DNA of 64,000 nt, taken from positions 2,098,230-2,162,229 of the forward strand of contig CP085689.1 of NCBI GenBank assembly GCA_020683205.1, read 5' to 3'. This DNA comes from Lentisphaerae bacterium WC36. Lineage in GTDB: Bacteria > Verrucomicrobiota > Lentisphaeria > Victivallales > SZUA-371. The position numbers and the translations under genes were made by a program. Within the stretch, counting starts at the first letter, position 1; every line of letters begins with the position of its first letter. A model generated the notes under the pieces. The model ran no database searches. It worked only from the letters and a program-made list of their open reading frames with translations, and was not told the origin of the DNA. Of the stretch, positions 30,710-40,394 are shown in pieces.

Positions 30710-32209
30710 TTATTTTTTAATTTCTGTTAATTTTCTAATCTCTGCTCCGTTATCGATTCCAAAATTAAATGTTCCTGCTGTTTCACCCCATTCTTTTTTT
30801 ACTTCTGTTTTTTCATATGGGCGCACATACCAATCAGGCACATAATTCCTTGGAACTGTATGACCTACAATTTTCAACCACTGATTCGTAACAGAACGTA
30901 ATTCTATTAACTTTTCCGCATACTTTTCATTTTTGGCTAAATCAACTAACTGGTGCGGATCATTTTTCATATCATACAATTCTTCAACAGGACTGGGCGC
31001 AACAAAAATTCTTCGCTGAATTTCATTTAATTTCCCTGCCTTATCCAATTTGAACATATATTTAACATAATCTTTTGTCCCTAATCTTGATAATTCTGGA
31101 TGGAAATTTTTTACATATAAAAATCTTTCATCACGTACTGCACGTTGATTAGAGGCATAACCATGCCAATTTCGTTCACTAAAAACGTATTTATTGACTT
31201 GTTTTTCATCTCCATTTAATACTGGTAAAAATGACCGTCCCTCAATACTACAATTTTTATACTCAATTTTTGCTGCATCTAAAATTGTCGCCGAAATATC
31301 AATTGTACTAATTAATGCATTACTCTTATGACCAACAAATTTACTTCTTTTAAGCAAATTAGGGTAACTAACCACAAATGGAGTCTTCATGCCACTATCA
31401 TAAATTTGAGCTTTAGAGCGCCAAAAAGGGCGACCATTATCAGCCATTACTATAATCAAAGTGTTATCAAAAACATTCTCTTTTTTAAGTTCTTTTACAA
31501 CTTCACCGACATAATAATCGAAACGAACAATTTCATCATAATATTGAGCTAAATCCTTGCGGACAAACTCTGTATCAGGCAAAAATGGTGGCACTGTCAC
31601 ATCTTTTGGGTTTGTAACCTTTTTTCCGCTCCAACCACGATGCGCATCATGACTTGCAAACCACATAAAAAATGGTTTTTCTTTAGGTCTTCGTTGTAAT
31701 GTCTTTACCCAATTTTTGGCACCAGAAGTATCTTTGCTACTTTGAGTAAAATCAAAAGCATTCTTTGCTGGTCCCGAAGGTTTGTGAGAGCTATAACCGA
31801 TATGCCATTTACCGTTATGAGCTGTAAAATAGCCATTATCTTTCAATAATTGAGGAAAAAATGTTAAATTATCAAAAAATTTTGGAAATGGTTCATTAAT
31901 GCTTGGCAAAGCTCCAGTTGCTAAATCGACCTGTCCCGTTGCGGTTGGAAAACGTCCTGTAATAATACTTGAACGGCTTGGACTACATGAGGCTGCGGTC
32001 AAAAATGCACTATTAAATTTCACTCCAGATTCTGCTAAAGCGTCAATATTTGGAGTTTTGATATTTTTATTTCCATAACAACCCAAATCATCTGCACTTA
32101 TATCATCGGCGATAATAAGCACAAAATTCGGTTTTATAAAATCATCACTTGCTGATAATGCGTTACAACTTAGTAAAGTTGTAGAAATTAAAACTTTTTT
32201 AAATAACAT
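30710..32209 (-). CDS. Secreted sulfatase (heparan N-sulfatase-like)
   Basis: A 499-aa protein with a signal peptide (MLFKKVLISTTLLSCNALSA). The N-terminal alkaline-phosphatase-fold metal site is NFVLIIADDISADDLGCYG. The sulfatase active-site motif is AASCSPSRSSIITGRFP, with Cys (near residue 73) in C-x-P-S-R, the type converted to formylglycine by a radical-SAM maturase. Later residues are NGKWHIGY and VMADNGRPFWRSK. The overall pattern (TGRFPTATGQVDL, the C-terminal YDMKNDPHQLVDLA) resembles the SGSH/heparan sulfamidase group; the true substrate is unknown. Upstream on the same strand is a beta-galactosidase, so both may act on a sulfated glycan. No maturase is in the window. Confidence 0.9.
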   Translation of the reverse strand: MLFKKVLISTTLLSCNALSASDDFIKPNFVLIIADDISADDLGCYGNKNIKTPNIDALAESGVKFNSAFLTAASCSPSRSSIITGRFPTATGQVDLATGALPSINEPFPKFFDNLTFFPQLLKDNGYFTAHNGKWHIGYSSHKPSGPAKNAFDFTQSSKDTSGAKNWVKTLQRRPKEKPFFMWFASHDAHRGWSGKKVTNPKDVTVPPFLPDTEFVRKDLAQYYDEIVRFDYYVGEVVKELKKENVFDNTLIIVMADNGRPFWRSKAQIYDSGMKTPFVVSYPNLLKRSKFVGHKSNALISTIDISATILDAAKIEYKNCSIEGRSFLPVLNGDEKQVNKYVFSERNWHGYASNQRAVRDERFLYVKNFHPELSRLGTKDYVKYMFKLDKAGKLNEIQRRIFVAPSPVEELYDMKNDPHQLVDLAKNEKYAEKLIELRSVTNQWLKIVGHTVPRNYVPDWYVRPYEKTEVKKEWGETAGTFNFGIDNGAEIRKLTEIKK

Positions 32210-32334
32210 CTTCTTTCCCTTTTATTATTATAATTGAAACTTATATATCCTATTTTAATATTCTTCACTAATTCTCTCAAGCCAAAAAACTTACCCATTT
32301 TTATCATAAAGATATTAAATTTCATCACTCAAAT

Positions 32335-32378
32335 AAAAAAACACCTCAAAAAACAAAAATTGATATCTGAGATGTTTT
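32335..32378 (-). terminator. Terminator after the beta-galactosidase gene
   Basis: Read on the minus strand: AAAACATCTCA .. TGAGGTGTTTT with one G-T pair, a loop of about 19 bases, then a run of seven T. It lies about 45 bases past the stop of the GH2 gene, separating it from the sulfatase. Confidence 0.65.
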
Positions 32379-32423
32379 ATAAATTTTTCTAAATAATTTT
32401 AAAATTTTTTCTTTATATTATAA

Positions 32424-34871
32424 TTACTTTGATTTAATTTCTAATATTTTACTTTTCAAGCCCTCTGCTTTTAAAGTAATTTTAATCAATCCCTTTTTGT
32501 CAGTAGATTTTATAACTAAAAGGCACTTTCCTTTAAAAGTTTTTCTTTCAGGAATTTTATTACTTGATAAATCTAATATGTCTCCATTTTCGACTCCAAC
32601 CAATTTAGCTGGACCTGCGATTTCAAATTTAATTAATTTATCATCATTAGGATTAAAAAGTCCCTTTTCATCTACTAATTTAACCTCAATTCTTGCAATA
32701 TCCTTTCTATTAGCATTCAGTGTATATTTATCTAAATTAGTTTCAATTTTTGCCGCATTATTTGCAGTTGAATATGCCTTAGTTGCGCAAATTTCATTAC
32801 CATTTTTAGCAACAATCTTTATCGTTCCAGGAACATATGGAACCAACCATACAAGCTGACGTTTTTCTGTCATCTTTTTTTCTCCCAAAGATTGATTATT
32901 TAAAAATAATTCAGCTTTTTCACAATTTGTGTATACCACTACTGGTATTTTAACACCATCTTTATTAGGATGAGTCCAATGCGGCAACATATGAACCATT
33001 GGTTTATTACTCCACAAACTTTGATAAAGATAATAATGATCTTTTGGGAAGCCAGCCAAATCAATAATTCCAAAGTTAGCTGTTCTAGCGGGCCAGCCAA
33101 AAGATTCCCCTAAATAATCAAATCCAGTCCAGCGAAAGTTTCCAATATACCATGGATATTTTTCAACTCTATTCCAATCGTCGCGCACCCCAATTCTAAC
33201 AATTGAATTATCATATCCTGACTGATATTTTTTATTTATTCCCTTAAAAACTTCTTCTTTGGTAAAATCTGGAATTAAAAATATTCTCTTTTTAAAACTT
33301 CCAAAAGTGTTTTGTCTATCAACTTCCCAAGGAGCTGGATTATCACGCAAACGATACCATGTTTTGCTTCTATAAATTCCTCTAGTTTGTAAAGTATGTG
33401 TAATTTCGGTACCTATAATGAGTTGATCTGGATTTTTTTTATGATAATTTTCTAGAACACCTCTATACTCTCCACGACCATTAAATCCCGCAATATCAAC
33501 ATTTTTATAATCATATCCATCACCTTGTGTCACAGGGCGAGTAGCATCAATGGCTTTAACGAAATCAACCAATGTTTTTTGTTGTTTATTTGTAAAACCA
33601 TGGACTTCATTACCAATACTCCATATAACGACAGATGGGTGATTACGATCTCGTTTAATAAATTTTTCTAAATCCTTTTTCCAATTGTCCTTAAAATATA
33701 AACCGTAATCAAATTTTGCCTTAGTTTTCCACCAGCCATCAAAGCACTCATCCATAACCATAAGCCCTAAGCGATCACACATTTCATAAAATTCTGGTGA
33801 AAATGGATTGTGAGCAGTACGAACAGCATTACACCCCATATCTTTAAGTAACTTTAACCTATACCATAAAATATCATCAGGTACGGCAGCACCTACAGCG
33901 CCTCCCCCATCATGATGATTACTTAATCCTTTTAACTTTATAATTTTACCATTTAGAGCAAATCCTTTATTTGGAATTAGTTTTACAGTCCTGATTCCAA
34001 ATTTAGTTTTAATACTATCAAAAACATTTTTCCCTTGCATAATAACAGTTTCCAAGGTGTATAATTCAGGTGAATGTGGAGACCATAATTGAGGTTTTTT
34101 AATATCTAACTGATAAGCAACAGTTTTGATTTCGCTATTAAATTTTTTAGAAGTATAGGATTGACAAATGTTCCCTTTGCTATCTTTTACAACAGCTTTT
34201 AAATATAGATTTAAAGATTTTTCCTCTGTTTTAATTTCTGTTGAAATATTTAATTTTGCAACATCATTTTCGATTAAAGCAGTTTGCACACTTACCCCAT
34301 ATTTAGGGATATATGTTGTATTTGTTTCAGTAAGCCAAACATGACGGTAAATTCCAGAACCAGTATACCAGCGAGAACTTGGGACATTACTATTATCAAC
34401 TCGTACAGATATAACATTTTTCCCATCTCTTAAATATGGAGTTAAATCATAAGAAAAACCAATATAACCATAATGCTGAATCCCAAGATAATGCCCATTT
34501 ATCCAAGTTTTAGCATTCATGTAAACACCATCAAAATTAATAAATAATTTTTTACTTTTCTGAAGTTTTAAATCAAAATTTTTCCTGTACCAACCTATGC
34601 CAGCAGGCAAAAAAGCACCATGGATTCCAGCAGGATTTTTTTTATCGTAAGTCCCTTCAATGCTCCAATCATGTGGTAAATCAAGAGAATTCCAATCCCT
34701 ATGATCAAAGTCAAAAAGGTGTGCATTTTTGACATCTTTTTGAATAAAGTGCCAATCAAAATCAAAATTTTTCTTTATTCGACAATTTTCTTTATTATTA
34801 CTATTTCCCTCTAAAATTGGTAAAATAAAAAAATTGCACAAAAAAACTACCATTAATAAAATAATTCTCAT
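32424..34871 (-). CDS. Secreted GH2 beta-galactosidase
   Basis: An 815-aa protein from the ATG at 34871, which AGGGA precedes at 7 bases; a TTG one codon earlier is less likely. Signal peptide MRIILLMVVFLCNFFILP. Order: sugar-binding jelly roll (about 30-200, DWNSLDLPHDWSIEG), immunoglobulin-like domain, TIM barrel (about 300-600) with acid/base Glu in VIWSIGNEVHG and nucleophile Glu in LIIGTEITHT, then C-terminal beta domains (DUF4982-like, PVVVYTNCEKAELFLN). This is the Bacteroides-type GH2 layout. It likely trims galactosides from host or algal glycans together with the neighbouring sulfatase. The specificity could also be another beta-glycoside. Confidence 0.92.
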   Translation of the reverse strand: MRIILLMVVFLCNFFILPILEGNSNNKENCRIKKNFDFDWHFIQKDVKNAHLFDFDHRDWNSLDLPHDWSIEGTYDKKNPAGIHGAFLPAGIGWYRKNFDLKLQKSKKLFINFDGVYMNAKTWINGHYLGIQHYGYIGFSYDLTPYLRDGKNVISVRVDNSNVPSSRWYTGSGIYRHVWLTETNTTYIPKYGVSVQTALIENDVAKLNISTEIKTEEKSLNLYLKAVVKDSKGNICQSYTSKKFNSEIKTVAYQLDIKKPQLWSPHSPELYTLETVIMQGKNVFDSIKTKFGIRTVKLIPNKGFALNGKIIKLKGLSNHHDGGGAVGAAVPDDILWYRLKLLKDMGCNAVRTAHNPFSPEFYEMCDRLGLMVMDECFDGWWKTKAKFDYGLYFKDNWKKDLEKFIKRDRNHPSVVIWSIGNEVHGFTNKQQKTLVDFVKAIDATRPVTQGDGYDYKNVDIAGFNGRGEYRGVLENYHKKNPDQLIIGTEITHTLQTRGIYRSKTWYRLRDNPAPWEVDRQNTFGSFKKRIFLIPDFTKEEVFKGINKKYQSGYDNSIVRIGVRDDWNRVEKYPWYIGNFRWTGFDYLGESFGWPARTANFGIIDLAGFPKDHYYLYQSLWSNKPMVHMLPHWTHPNKDGVKIPVVVYTNCEKAELFLNNQSLGEKKMTEKRQLVWLVPYVPGTIKIVAKNGNEICATKAYSTANNAAKIETNLDKYTLNANRKDIARIEVKLVDEKGLFNPNDDKLIKFEIAGPAKLVGVENGDILDLSSNKIPERKTFKGKCLLVIKSTDKKGLIKITLKAEGLKSKILEIKSK

Positions 34872-34902
34872 CAAACTTTCCCTTAGTTAATTTAGTTAAT
34901 AT

Positions 34903-34934
34903 AAAAAAAATATAATTCTTGTAGAATTATATTT
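34903..34934 (-). terminator. Terminator after the isochorismatase-like gene
   Basis: Perfect 12-bp AT-rich stem AAATATAATTCT (34908-34919) / AGAATTATATTT (34923-34934), loop of 3, followed on the minus strand by T8. It lies about 120 bases past the stop of the upstream gene and 32 bases before the beta-galactosidase start, so the GH2 gene needs its own promoter nearby or attenuation operates here. Confidence 0.65.
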
Positions 34935-35053
34935 CAAGAAATGATAAACCATTTCTAAAGTTATAAAATTTAAGAGTTTTGTTAACCTTATTAAAACAAA
35001 TTAAAGAAGTTAAGACACTCCATAAAAATTTAATAACGTGTCTTAAATAATTA

Positions 35054-35608
35054 TTATTTTATTAATTTTGAAATATCTCTGAAGTTAGGATGTTTGGCTC
35101 CTTTTAAAATGCTGAACAAAAATGATTCACTACTGGTAATAAAAGCTCCACATTGACGCATCAAGTCTAATGCTAAGTTTTTATTTTCAACTTTTCGTGA
35201 CGCAACAGCATCTGCTAAAACAACTACATTAATATTATTTTCTAACATCGCCAATGCGGTTTGCTGAACACAAATATGACTTTCTACCCCCATTAACACA
35301 ACTGTCTTATAGCCATTTTTTAAAAAACTTTCAGCAAACTTTTCATTATCTAAACAACTAAATTCTACCTTTTCAAAAAATTTAGACTCAGCTGTAACTT
35401 CAGCTAATTCCTTAACAGTAGAGCCTAACCCCTGCGGATACTGTTCTGTAATAAAAATATCTAAATTTAAAATTTTTGCCGCTGTACAAACCATTTTTTG
35501 ATGCTTAATAACATCTTCGCTATCTACCATTGCTGGCATCAATTTTTCCTGTGCATCAATTAACACAACTGCAATCTCTTCATTGAATGGTGAAATTAAA
35601 TTTGTCAT
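35054..35608 (-). CDS. Isochorismatase-like (YcaC-type) cysteine hydrolase
   Basis: A 184-aa protein. Catalytic triad residues are visible: Asp in VVLIDAQEKLMPAM (near 18), Lys in FFEKVEFSCLDN, Cys in GVESHICVQQTALAML (near 115). The fold family covers isochorismatases, nicotinamidases and YcaC-like hydrolases of unknown substrate. Length and motif wording favour the YcaC-like group. It follows thiG and thiH on the same strand with 37 bases between, so it is probably the last gene of that operon, but a thiamine role is not established. Confidence 0.85.
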   Translation of the reverse strand: MTNLISPFNEEIAVVLIDAQEKLMPAMVDSEDVIKHQKMVCTAAKILNLDIFITEQYPQGLGSTVKELAEVTAESKFFEKVEFSCLDNEKFAESFLKNGYKTVVLMGVESHICVQQTALAMLENNINVVVLADAVASRKVENKNLALDLMRQCGAFITSSESFLFSILKGAKHPNFRDISKLIK

Positions 35609-35645
35609 TTTTATTTATCTCCTTTATAGGTCTACTTTATTTAAA

Positions 35646-36833
35646 CTAAACACCCATTGCGTTGTCCCAGTCTTTAAAAATAACCTCAATATTTAATTCT
35701 TTCATATCTTTACAAACCGCTGCTACACTTGAACAATCATGCATTGTGAACTGCCCCAGATCGTCATTTAGATGATTTGAATCAAATTCATACTGATCGT
35801 TTGCTATTTTATTTTCAGCAATTAACTGCGCCCGTTTCTCCTCATATTCAGCATAGCCGCCTGGCGTAACTTGAGAACCACCACTAATATGCGATGCGCA
35901 ATTTTTAACAATATTTTTTCTAAATTCAGCACTTTCACGCGTTGAAATATATAAATCAGCTTCATGAAAAAACAATCGAAATGCCAACATAATTTGCTCT
36001 AAATCTGCTTCAGACACAGGATTAGGCACATTAAAACCACCTTCAGTTTCAGTAATTCTAGGAAATGAAAATTGCACTTTGCTCGTCCAATACTTTTTCT
36101 TCAACCATAAGCCGTGCGCAGCTAAACTAACAATTTCACTACGCCAATCCTCTAATCCTAACAACGCACCTAGACCAATATTGTAAAAACCCGCCTTAGC
36201 GCCATTTGCAGTGCACTCTAAACGGTTATGATAATCCGCTTTTGGTCCACTCAAATGTAATGTTTTATATAATTCTTCGTTATAAGTTTCTTGATACAAC
36301 GCTAAACCGTGAACTCCAGCTTCAAACAAAATTCGATATTCAGCTTCAGTCATTGGTTGGATTTCAATGCTAACGTAAGAAAAATGTTCCTTTAATTCTT
36401 TAACCACATCGGCTAAAAATTCTGCAGAAACTGCTTTTGGATCTTCTCCGCTAACTAATAATAATGAATCAATTCCATAACTTTTTATAATCATCGCCTC
36501 AGCAATAATTTCCTCTTTAGTCAAACGTTTACGCTTATGCTTATGTGTACAACGAAACCCACAGTAAACACAATCATTAACACAAAAACTTGAGATATAT
36601 AATGGACTATAAATTCTAACTGTTTTGCCAAAATATTGGTGTTTTATTTCACGAGCTCGACGACGCATTGCCATTAAGCACTCAGCGCTACTTTGTGCTA
36701 CTGGTGAAATAAAATTTAAAAAATCACTAAAAACCATACGCTCTTTTTGTAATGAATTATACACCATTTCAAGAGTGACATTTTCAATGTATCCATTAAC
36801 ATCTTGCGCACTTAATTTACATTCTGGAAACAT
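35646..36833 (-). CDS. thiH: ThiH, 2-iminoacetate synthase
   Basis: A 395-aa radical SAM enzyme. The cluster motif is YISSFCVNDCVYCGFRC with C-x3-C-x2-C near residues 80-90, followed by KRLTKEEI, and the GLYQETY-like substrate segment reads LALYQETYNEELY. GLGALLGLEDWRSE is also typical of ThiH. It cleaves tyrosine to 2-iminoacetate (dehydroglycine) for the thiazole ring of thiamine. AAGG lies 4 bases before the ATG, and thiG ends 11 bases upstream. The presence of ThiH rather than ThiO fits an anaerobic or microaerobic life. Confidence 0.95.
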   Translation of the reverse strand: MFPECKLSAQDVNGYIENVTLEMVYNSLQKERMVFSDFLNFISPVAQSSAECLMAMRRRAREIKHQYFGKTVRIYSPLYISSFCVNDCVYCGFRCTHKHKRKRLTKEEIIAEAMIIKSYGIDSLLLVSGEDPKAVSAEFLADVVKELKEHFSYVSIEIQPMTEAEYRILFEAGVHGLALYQETYNEELYKTLHLSGPKADYHNRLECTANGAKAGFYNIGLGALLGLEDWRSEIVSLAAHGLWLKKKYWTSKVQFSFPRITETEGGFNVPNPVSEADLEQIMLAFRLFFHEADLYISTRESAEFRKNIVKNCASHISGGSQVTPGGYAEYEEKRAQLIAENKIANDQYEFDSNHLNDDLGQFTMHDCSSVAAVCKDMKELNIEVIFKDWDNAMGV

Positions 36834-36844
36834 GCTACCCTACC

Positions 36845-37624
36845 TTAAATAATGTCATCAAAAACATTCATTGGTGAAGTGGCATTCGCCTTATTTGAAG
36901 TAACTGCTGGAACTGCATCAATTGCTAAAACCGCACTTTCAACTGCCATAGCAAATGCTTTTGCCATCATTTCTGAATTTCCAGCAGCTGCAATTGCAGT
37001 ATTAACTAACACCGCATCAGCACCTAATTCAATAGCCGCTGCTGCATGAGATGGTAATCCCAATCCTGCATCAACAACGACAGGTACATTCGCTTGCTCA
37101 ATAATAATTTTTAGCATTGCTTCAGTTTGCAGTCCTTTGTTAGTACCGATTGGAGCACCTAAAGGCATCACTGCATGCACACCAACATCTTCAAGTCGTT
37201 TTGCTAAAACAGGATCAGCATTAATATATGGTAATACAGTAAAACCTTCTTCAACTAAAATTTTTGCAGCTTTATATGTTTCAATTGGATCTGGTAGTAA
37301 ATAATTTGGATCAGGGTGAATTTCTAATTTCACTAAATCACAACCTGCAGCACGCCCAAATTGAGCAATTTTTACTGCTTCAACAGCATTTCTAGCACCA
37401 CTTGTATTCAGCATTAAATCAACCTTATTTTGATTAATTGCCGACAAAATATCATCCGTATCTTGATTATCTAAATTTACACGACGTAAAGCGGCTGTAA
37501 CTAACTGAGTCTTAGAAGCGTCAATCGCCAATCGTAAATCATTAGTTGACGCAAATTTACCAGTACCTAAAAATAATCTGCTTTGATATTCTTTATTTCC
37601 AATAATTAATTTTTTCATCGTCAC
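36845..37624 (-). CDS. thiG: ThiG, thiazole synthase
   Basis: A 259-aa TIM-barrel enzyme with [10 protein letters not shown] at the start, [39 protein letters not shown] and [21 protein letters not shown]. The Schiff-base Lys lies in the LVKLEIHPD segment. It condenses 1-deoxyxylulose 5-phosphate, ThiS thiocarboxylate and dehydroglycine. The GTG at 37624 has AAGGA 8 bases before it and is a better-placed start than the ATG two codons on. It heads thiG-thiH-hydrolase, divergent from pheA. No thiS or TPP riboswitch is seen here. Confidence 0.96.
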   Translation of the reverse strand: MTMKKLIIGNKEYQSRLFLGTGKFASTNDLRLAIDASKTQLVTAALRRVNLDNQDTDDILSAINQNKVDLMLNTSGARNAVEAVKIAQFGRAAGCDLVKLEIHPDPNYLLPDPIETYKAAKILVEEGFTVLPYINADPVLAKRLEDVGVHAVMPLGAPIGTNKGLQTEAMLKIIIEQANVPVVVDAGLGLPSHAAAAIELGADAVLVNTAIAAAGNSEMMAKAFAMAVESAVLAIDAVPAVTSNKANATSPMNVFDDII

Positions 37625-37812
37625 AATTTTGTCCTTGTAATTAAACTATACATGAAGAACTCTAGCATATTGTAATTAAAATTCAATCATAAATAAAATA
37701 GTATTTGCATAATTTGTAAAATAGTTGTATTTTTATTATTAATTAGAGGGTATTTTATGAATATTTATCCTACAAACAAAATAAATTTAGGAATTAAAAA
37801 TAATATTTTATT

Positions 37813-38886
37813 ATGGATATAAACCAATTACGAGACAATATCGACAAACTTGACCATCAAATTGTCGAATTAATTAACGAGCGTTATAAGTATGTAAAAG
37901 GAATTGGCGAACTAAAAGGCAGCTCAAATTCAGCAATTTATGTTCCAGAGCGTGAAAAATCATTACTAAAGAAGTTGACTGCAATCAATAAAGGAGACCT
38001 CTTAACAAATGAAACGCTCCAAGCCATTTATCGTGAAATTATGTCTGGAGCAATTGCTTTAGAGCGTCCACTACAGATTGCTTTTTTAGGCCCCAAAGCG
38101 ACATTTACTCATCAAGCGGCAATTGCCAAATTTGGTCATAGTATCGAGTTAATCGCAAAATCAAACATCGCTGATGTTTTCAATGATATTGAAAATGGCC
38201 GCGTTGATTATGGATGCGTACCAATTGAAAATACAACTGAAGGTGCAGTAAATCATACCCTTGATATGTTTATGAATTCAGATGTAAGAATCTGCGCGGA
38301 ACACAATTTACGAGTTCAGCACAGCTTATTATCGAACTGTAAATTGTCTGAAATTAAAACTGTTTATAGTCATTCTCAGGCGATTGCACAGTGTCGTCAA
38401 TGGTTACTACAAAACATTCCAGAAGCAGAATTAATTGAAACTGCAAGCACTGCAATCGCGGCAAAATTAGCTTCTAAACAATTTGGAGCTGCAGCGATTG
38501 CCTCAGAGTTAGCGTCTGAAATGTATAATATTGATATTTTATTCCATAATATTCAAGATCGCTCAGACAATATCACTCGTTTTATGATTTTAGGAAATCA
38601 AAAAACATTGCCTACAGGTGATGATAAAACATCAATATGTTTTTCAGTACATGATCGAATTGGTGCGCTATATGATTGTCTTTTACCATTCAAAGAAGAA
38701 AATATTACTATGAGTATGATTGAATCACGTCCTTCAAAATTGCGAAACTGGGAATATTTTTTCTTTGTTGACATTTTGGGTCACCGCAATGATGAAAAAG
38801 TACAACGTGCATTTGATAAGTTAAAAGATTTATGTCATGTTTTTAGAATTCTAGGTAGTTACCCTCGTGGAATTATTGAGGATTAA
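37813..38886 (+). CDS. pheA: PheA, chorismate mutase/prephenate dehydratase
   Basis: A 357-aa bifunctional P-protein. Chorismate mutase domain at 1-85 (LRDNIDKLDHQIVELINERYKYVKGIGELK), prephenate dehydratase at about 88-270 (IAFLGPKATFTHQAA, CVPIENTTEGAVNHTLDMF, and the catalytic Thr-Arg-Phe in DNITRFMILG), and an ACT domain at about 275-355 (RIGALYDCLLPFKEENITMSMIESRPSK) that senses phenylalanine in this family. It makes phenylpyruvate from chorismate. It is transcribed away from thiG; the next gene starts 85 bases later. Confidence 0.97.
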   Translation: MDINQLRDNIDKLDHQIVELINERYKYVKGIGELKGSSNSAIYVPEREKSLLKKLTAINKGDLLTNETLQAIYREIMSGAIALERPLQIAFLGPKATFTHQAAIAKFGHSIELIAKSNIADVFNDIENGRVDYGCVPIENTTEGAVNHTLDMFMNSDVRICAEHNLRVQHSLLSNCKLSEIKTVYSHSQAIAQCRQWLLQNIPEAELIETASTAIAAKLASKQFGAAAIASELASEMYNIDILFHNIQDRSDNITRFMILGNQKTLPTGDDKTSICFSVHDRIGALYDCLLPFKEENITMSMIESRPSKLRNWEYFFFVDILGHRNDEKVQRAFDKLKDLCHVFRILGSYPRGIIED

Positions 38887-38971
38887 TTAATGTAATAGTG
38901 TATAATTTTATAAATGTATCTTGGGTGCTAATCTTTTTTTAGCATCCCAAAGTAAAGGAAGGCTTAAGTTT

Positions 38972-39940
38972 ATGTTTGGAGTTAGTGAAAATAAAGACAA
39001 GAGTAGTAAGGCTAAATTAAATTTATCACAAAATAATAGCCTCCCTAGTGATTTAGAAAAGAGTAATAAAACATTTGAGGAGTTAAAGCAAAGCGTCGTA
39101 TCTCAAGATACTAAAACAAAAAAATTTAAAATAACATTTGCCCGTCCGCAAGCTATGACTGAATCGCAAAAAAACAAATTATCGAATCAAAGTTCAGTAA
39201 AATTGGATACCAGAACTCAAAAGTTTGACGCTAATTTGGCTAAGACACAAACTTTTAAAGCAGTCAATGATAACGACGCTACAGGCAACAAAATTAAAAA
39301 TTCACCATCTTCATCTGAAACCAGAACTCAAAAATTCAAAATCTCCTATGCTGTTGACCCTGAAAAAAAATCTGAACATGAAAATACATTGCCTCCTGAT
39401 CTTAAAATGCCTGAAAATCTTGATGAGAATCAGTTACGAGCTAAAAGTGCTGAAGATTTAAAAAATACTCAAAAATTTTCATTGAATGAAATTCGTGAAA
39501 ATATTGCAAATAGTGCTACTGAAAGTTCTGACACAGAACCAACCATCGAAGATTTTAATAACCATAAAGAGCAAAAACAGCGCGAAGAAGAGCACCGTGA
39601 GGATCTCAAGAATTTTGCAATGATGTTGCAAGCTTCAACTTTACTTGGGGTGACTTCAGTTCCATTTGCTAACGTGCTTGGCCCATTATTGGTGAAGTTT
39701 TATTTTAAGGGCAAATATGAAGAGATGAAATACTACATAATGAATATGCTTAATTTTCAAATTAGTTTTGCGATTTATTATTTAATTGGCTATTTAATTG
39801 ATGGAAGCTATGCAGGGCAAGCTGCAAAATATATTATTGTGATAATGTGGATATTCCAAACCTACCGAGCATATGTGCGAGCAAGCGAATATGACTATAG
39901 TTATAAATATCCATTTACGATAAAATTTTTTAGAAAATAA
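38972..39940 (+). CDS. DUF4870-type membrane protein with long repeat-bearing N-terminal tail
   Basis: A 322-aa protein from the ATG at 38972, with AAAGGAAGGC 12-20 bases upstream. Residues 1-210 are hydrophilic and carry a recurring motif: DTKTKKFKITFA (46-57), DTRTQKFDANLA (79-90), ETRTQKFKISYA (116-127) and the shorter NTQKFSL (165-171). Spacing is roughly 33-49 residues. The C-terminal 110 residues have two to three helices in the DUF4870 (Tic20-like) arrangement: FANVLGPLLVKFYFKGKY, then MLNFQISFAIYYLIGYLI, ending YKYPFTIKFF. Two simpler members follow directly. Function unknown. The repeated T-x-T-Q motifs could be phosphorylation or docking sites; this is speculation. Confidence 0.72.
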   Translation: MFGVSENKDKSSKAKLNLSQNNSLPSDLEKSNKTFEELKQSVVSQDTKTKKFKITFARPQAMTESQKNKLSNQSSVKLDTRTQKFDANLAKTQTFKAVNDNDATGNKIKNSPSSSETRTQKFKISYAVDPEKKSEHENTLPPDLKMPENLDENQLRAKSAEDLKNTQKFSLNEIRENIANSATESSDTEPTIEDFNNHKEQKQREEEHREDLKNFAMMLQASTLLGVTSVPFANVLGPLLVKFYFKGKYEEMKYYIMNMLNFQISFAIYYLIGYLIDGSYAGQAAKYIIVIMWIFQTYRAYVRASEYDYSYKYPFTIKFFRK

Positions 39941-39961
39941 TCATAATTAGGGGGGAGACTA

Positions 39962-40330
39962 ATGTCTGAATCAAATATTCCAAAATCATTTTTGAAAGAT
40001 CATACCAAAATTGTTGCATTAATAGCTCAATTATCTGTTTTTATTGGGTTTTATCATTGGATTGGCTTTTTAATAGGTCCAATATTAATTAAGATAGTAT
40101 GTCAAAACAATCATCCAGAGTTAAAAGAATTTTTTAATGAGTTAATAAATTTTCAAATTACTTATATTTTATATTATTTCATTGCTACCTTACTATGCTT
40201 AGTAATTATTGGGGTAATTCTATTGCCTGTTATTTATATTGTATGGGTTATTTTAATGATAATTGGTTTAGTCAAACTTGCAGACAACAATTATAACTAT
40301 AAATATCCAGACATCATAAGATTTATTTAA
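39962..40330 (+). CDS. DUF4870-type small membrane protein
   Basis: A 122-aa protein with three helices. Motifs shared with its neighbours are GFLIGPILIKIVCQNNHPELKEFF, NELINFQITYILYYF and the end YNYKYPDIIRF. These are the marks of DUF4870, which is related to Tic20-like small membrane proteins. A strong ribosome binding site GGGGGGAG precedes the ATG. It starts 21 bases after the previous gene. Function unknown. Confidence 0.78.
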   Translation: MSESNIPKSFLKDHTKIVALIAQLSVFIGFYHWIGFLIGPILIKIVCQNNHPELKEFFNELINFQITYILYYFIATLLCLVIIGVILLPVIYIVWVILMIIGLVKLADNNYNYKYPDIIRFI

Positions 40331-40394
40331 AACTGTTTACAAATAACCTTCTCCGTTATAAAGTTTAATTATGAATTAATTAACGGAGGATATC

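Noticed and set aside
37625..37812. TPP riboswitch before thiG
   Set aside because: No CTGAGA box or matching helix was found on either strand; the same holds for thiD at 48291-48646.
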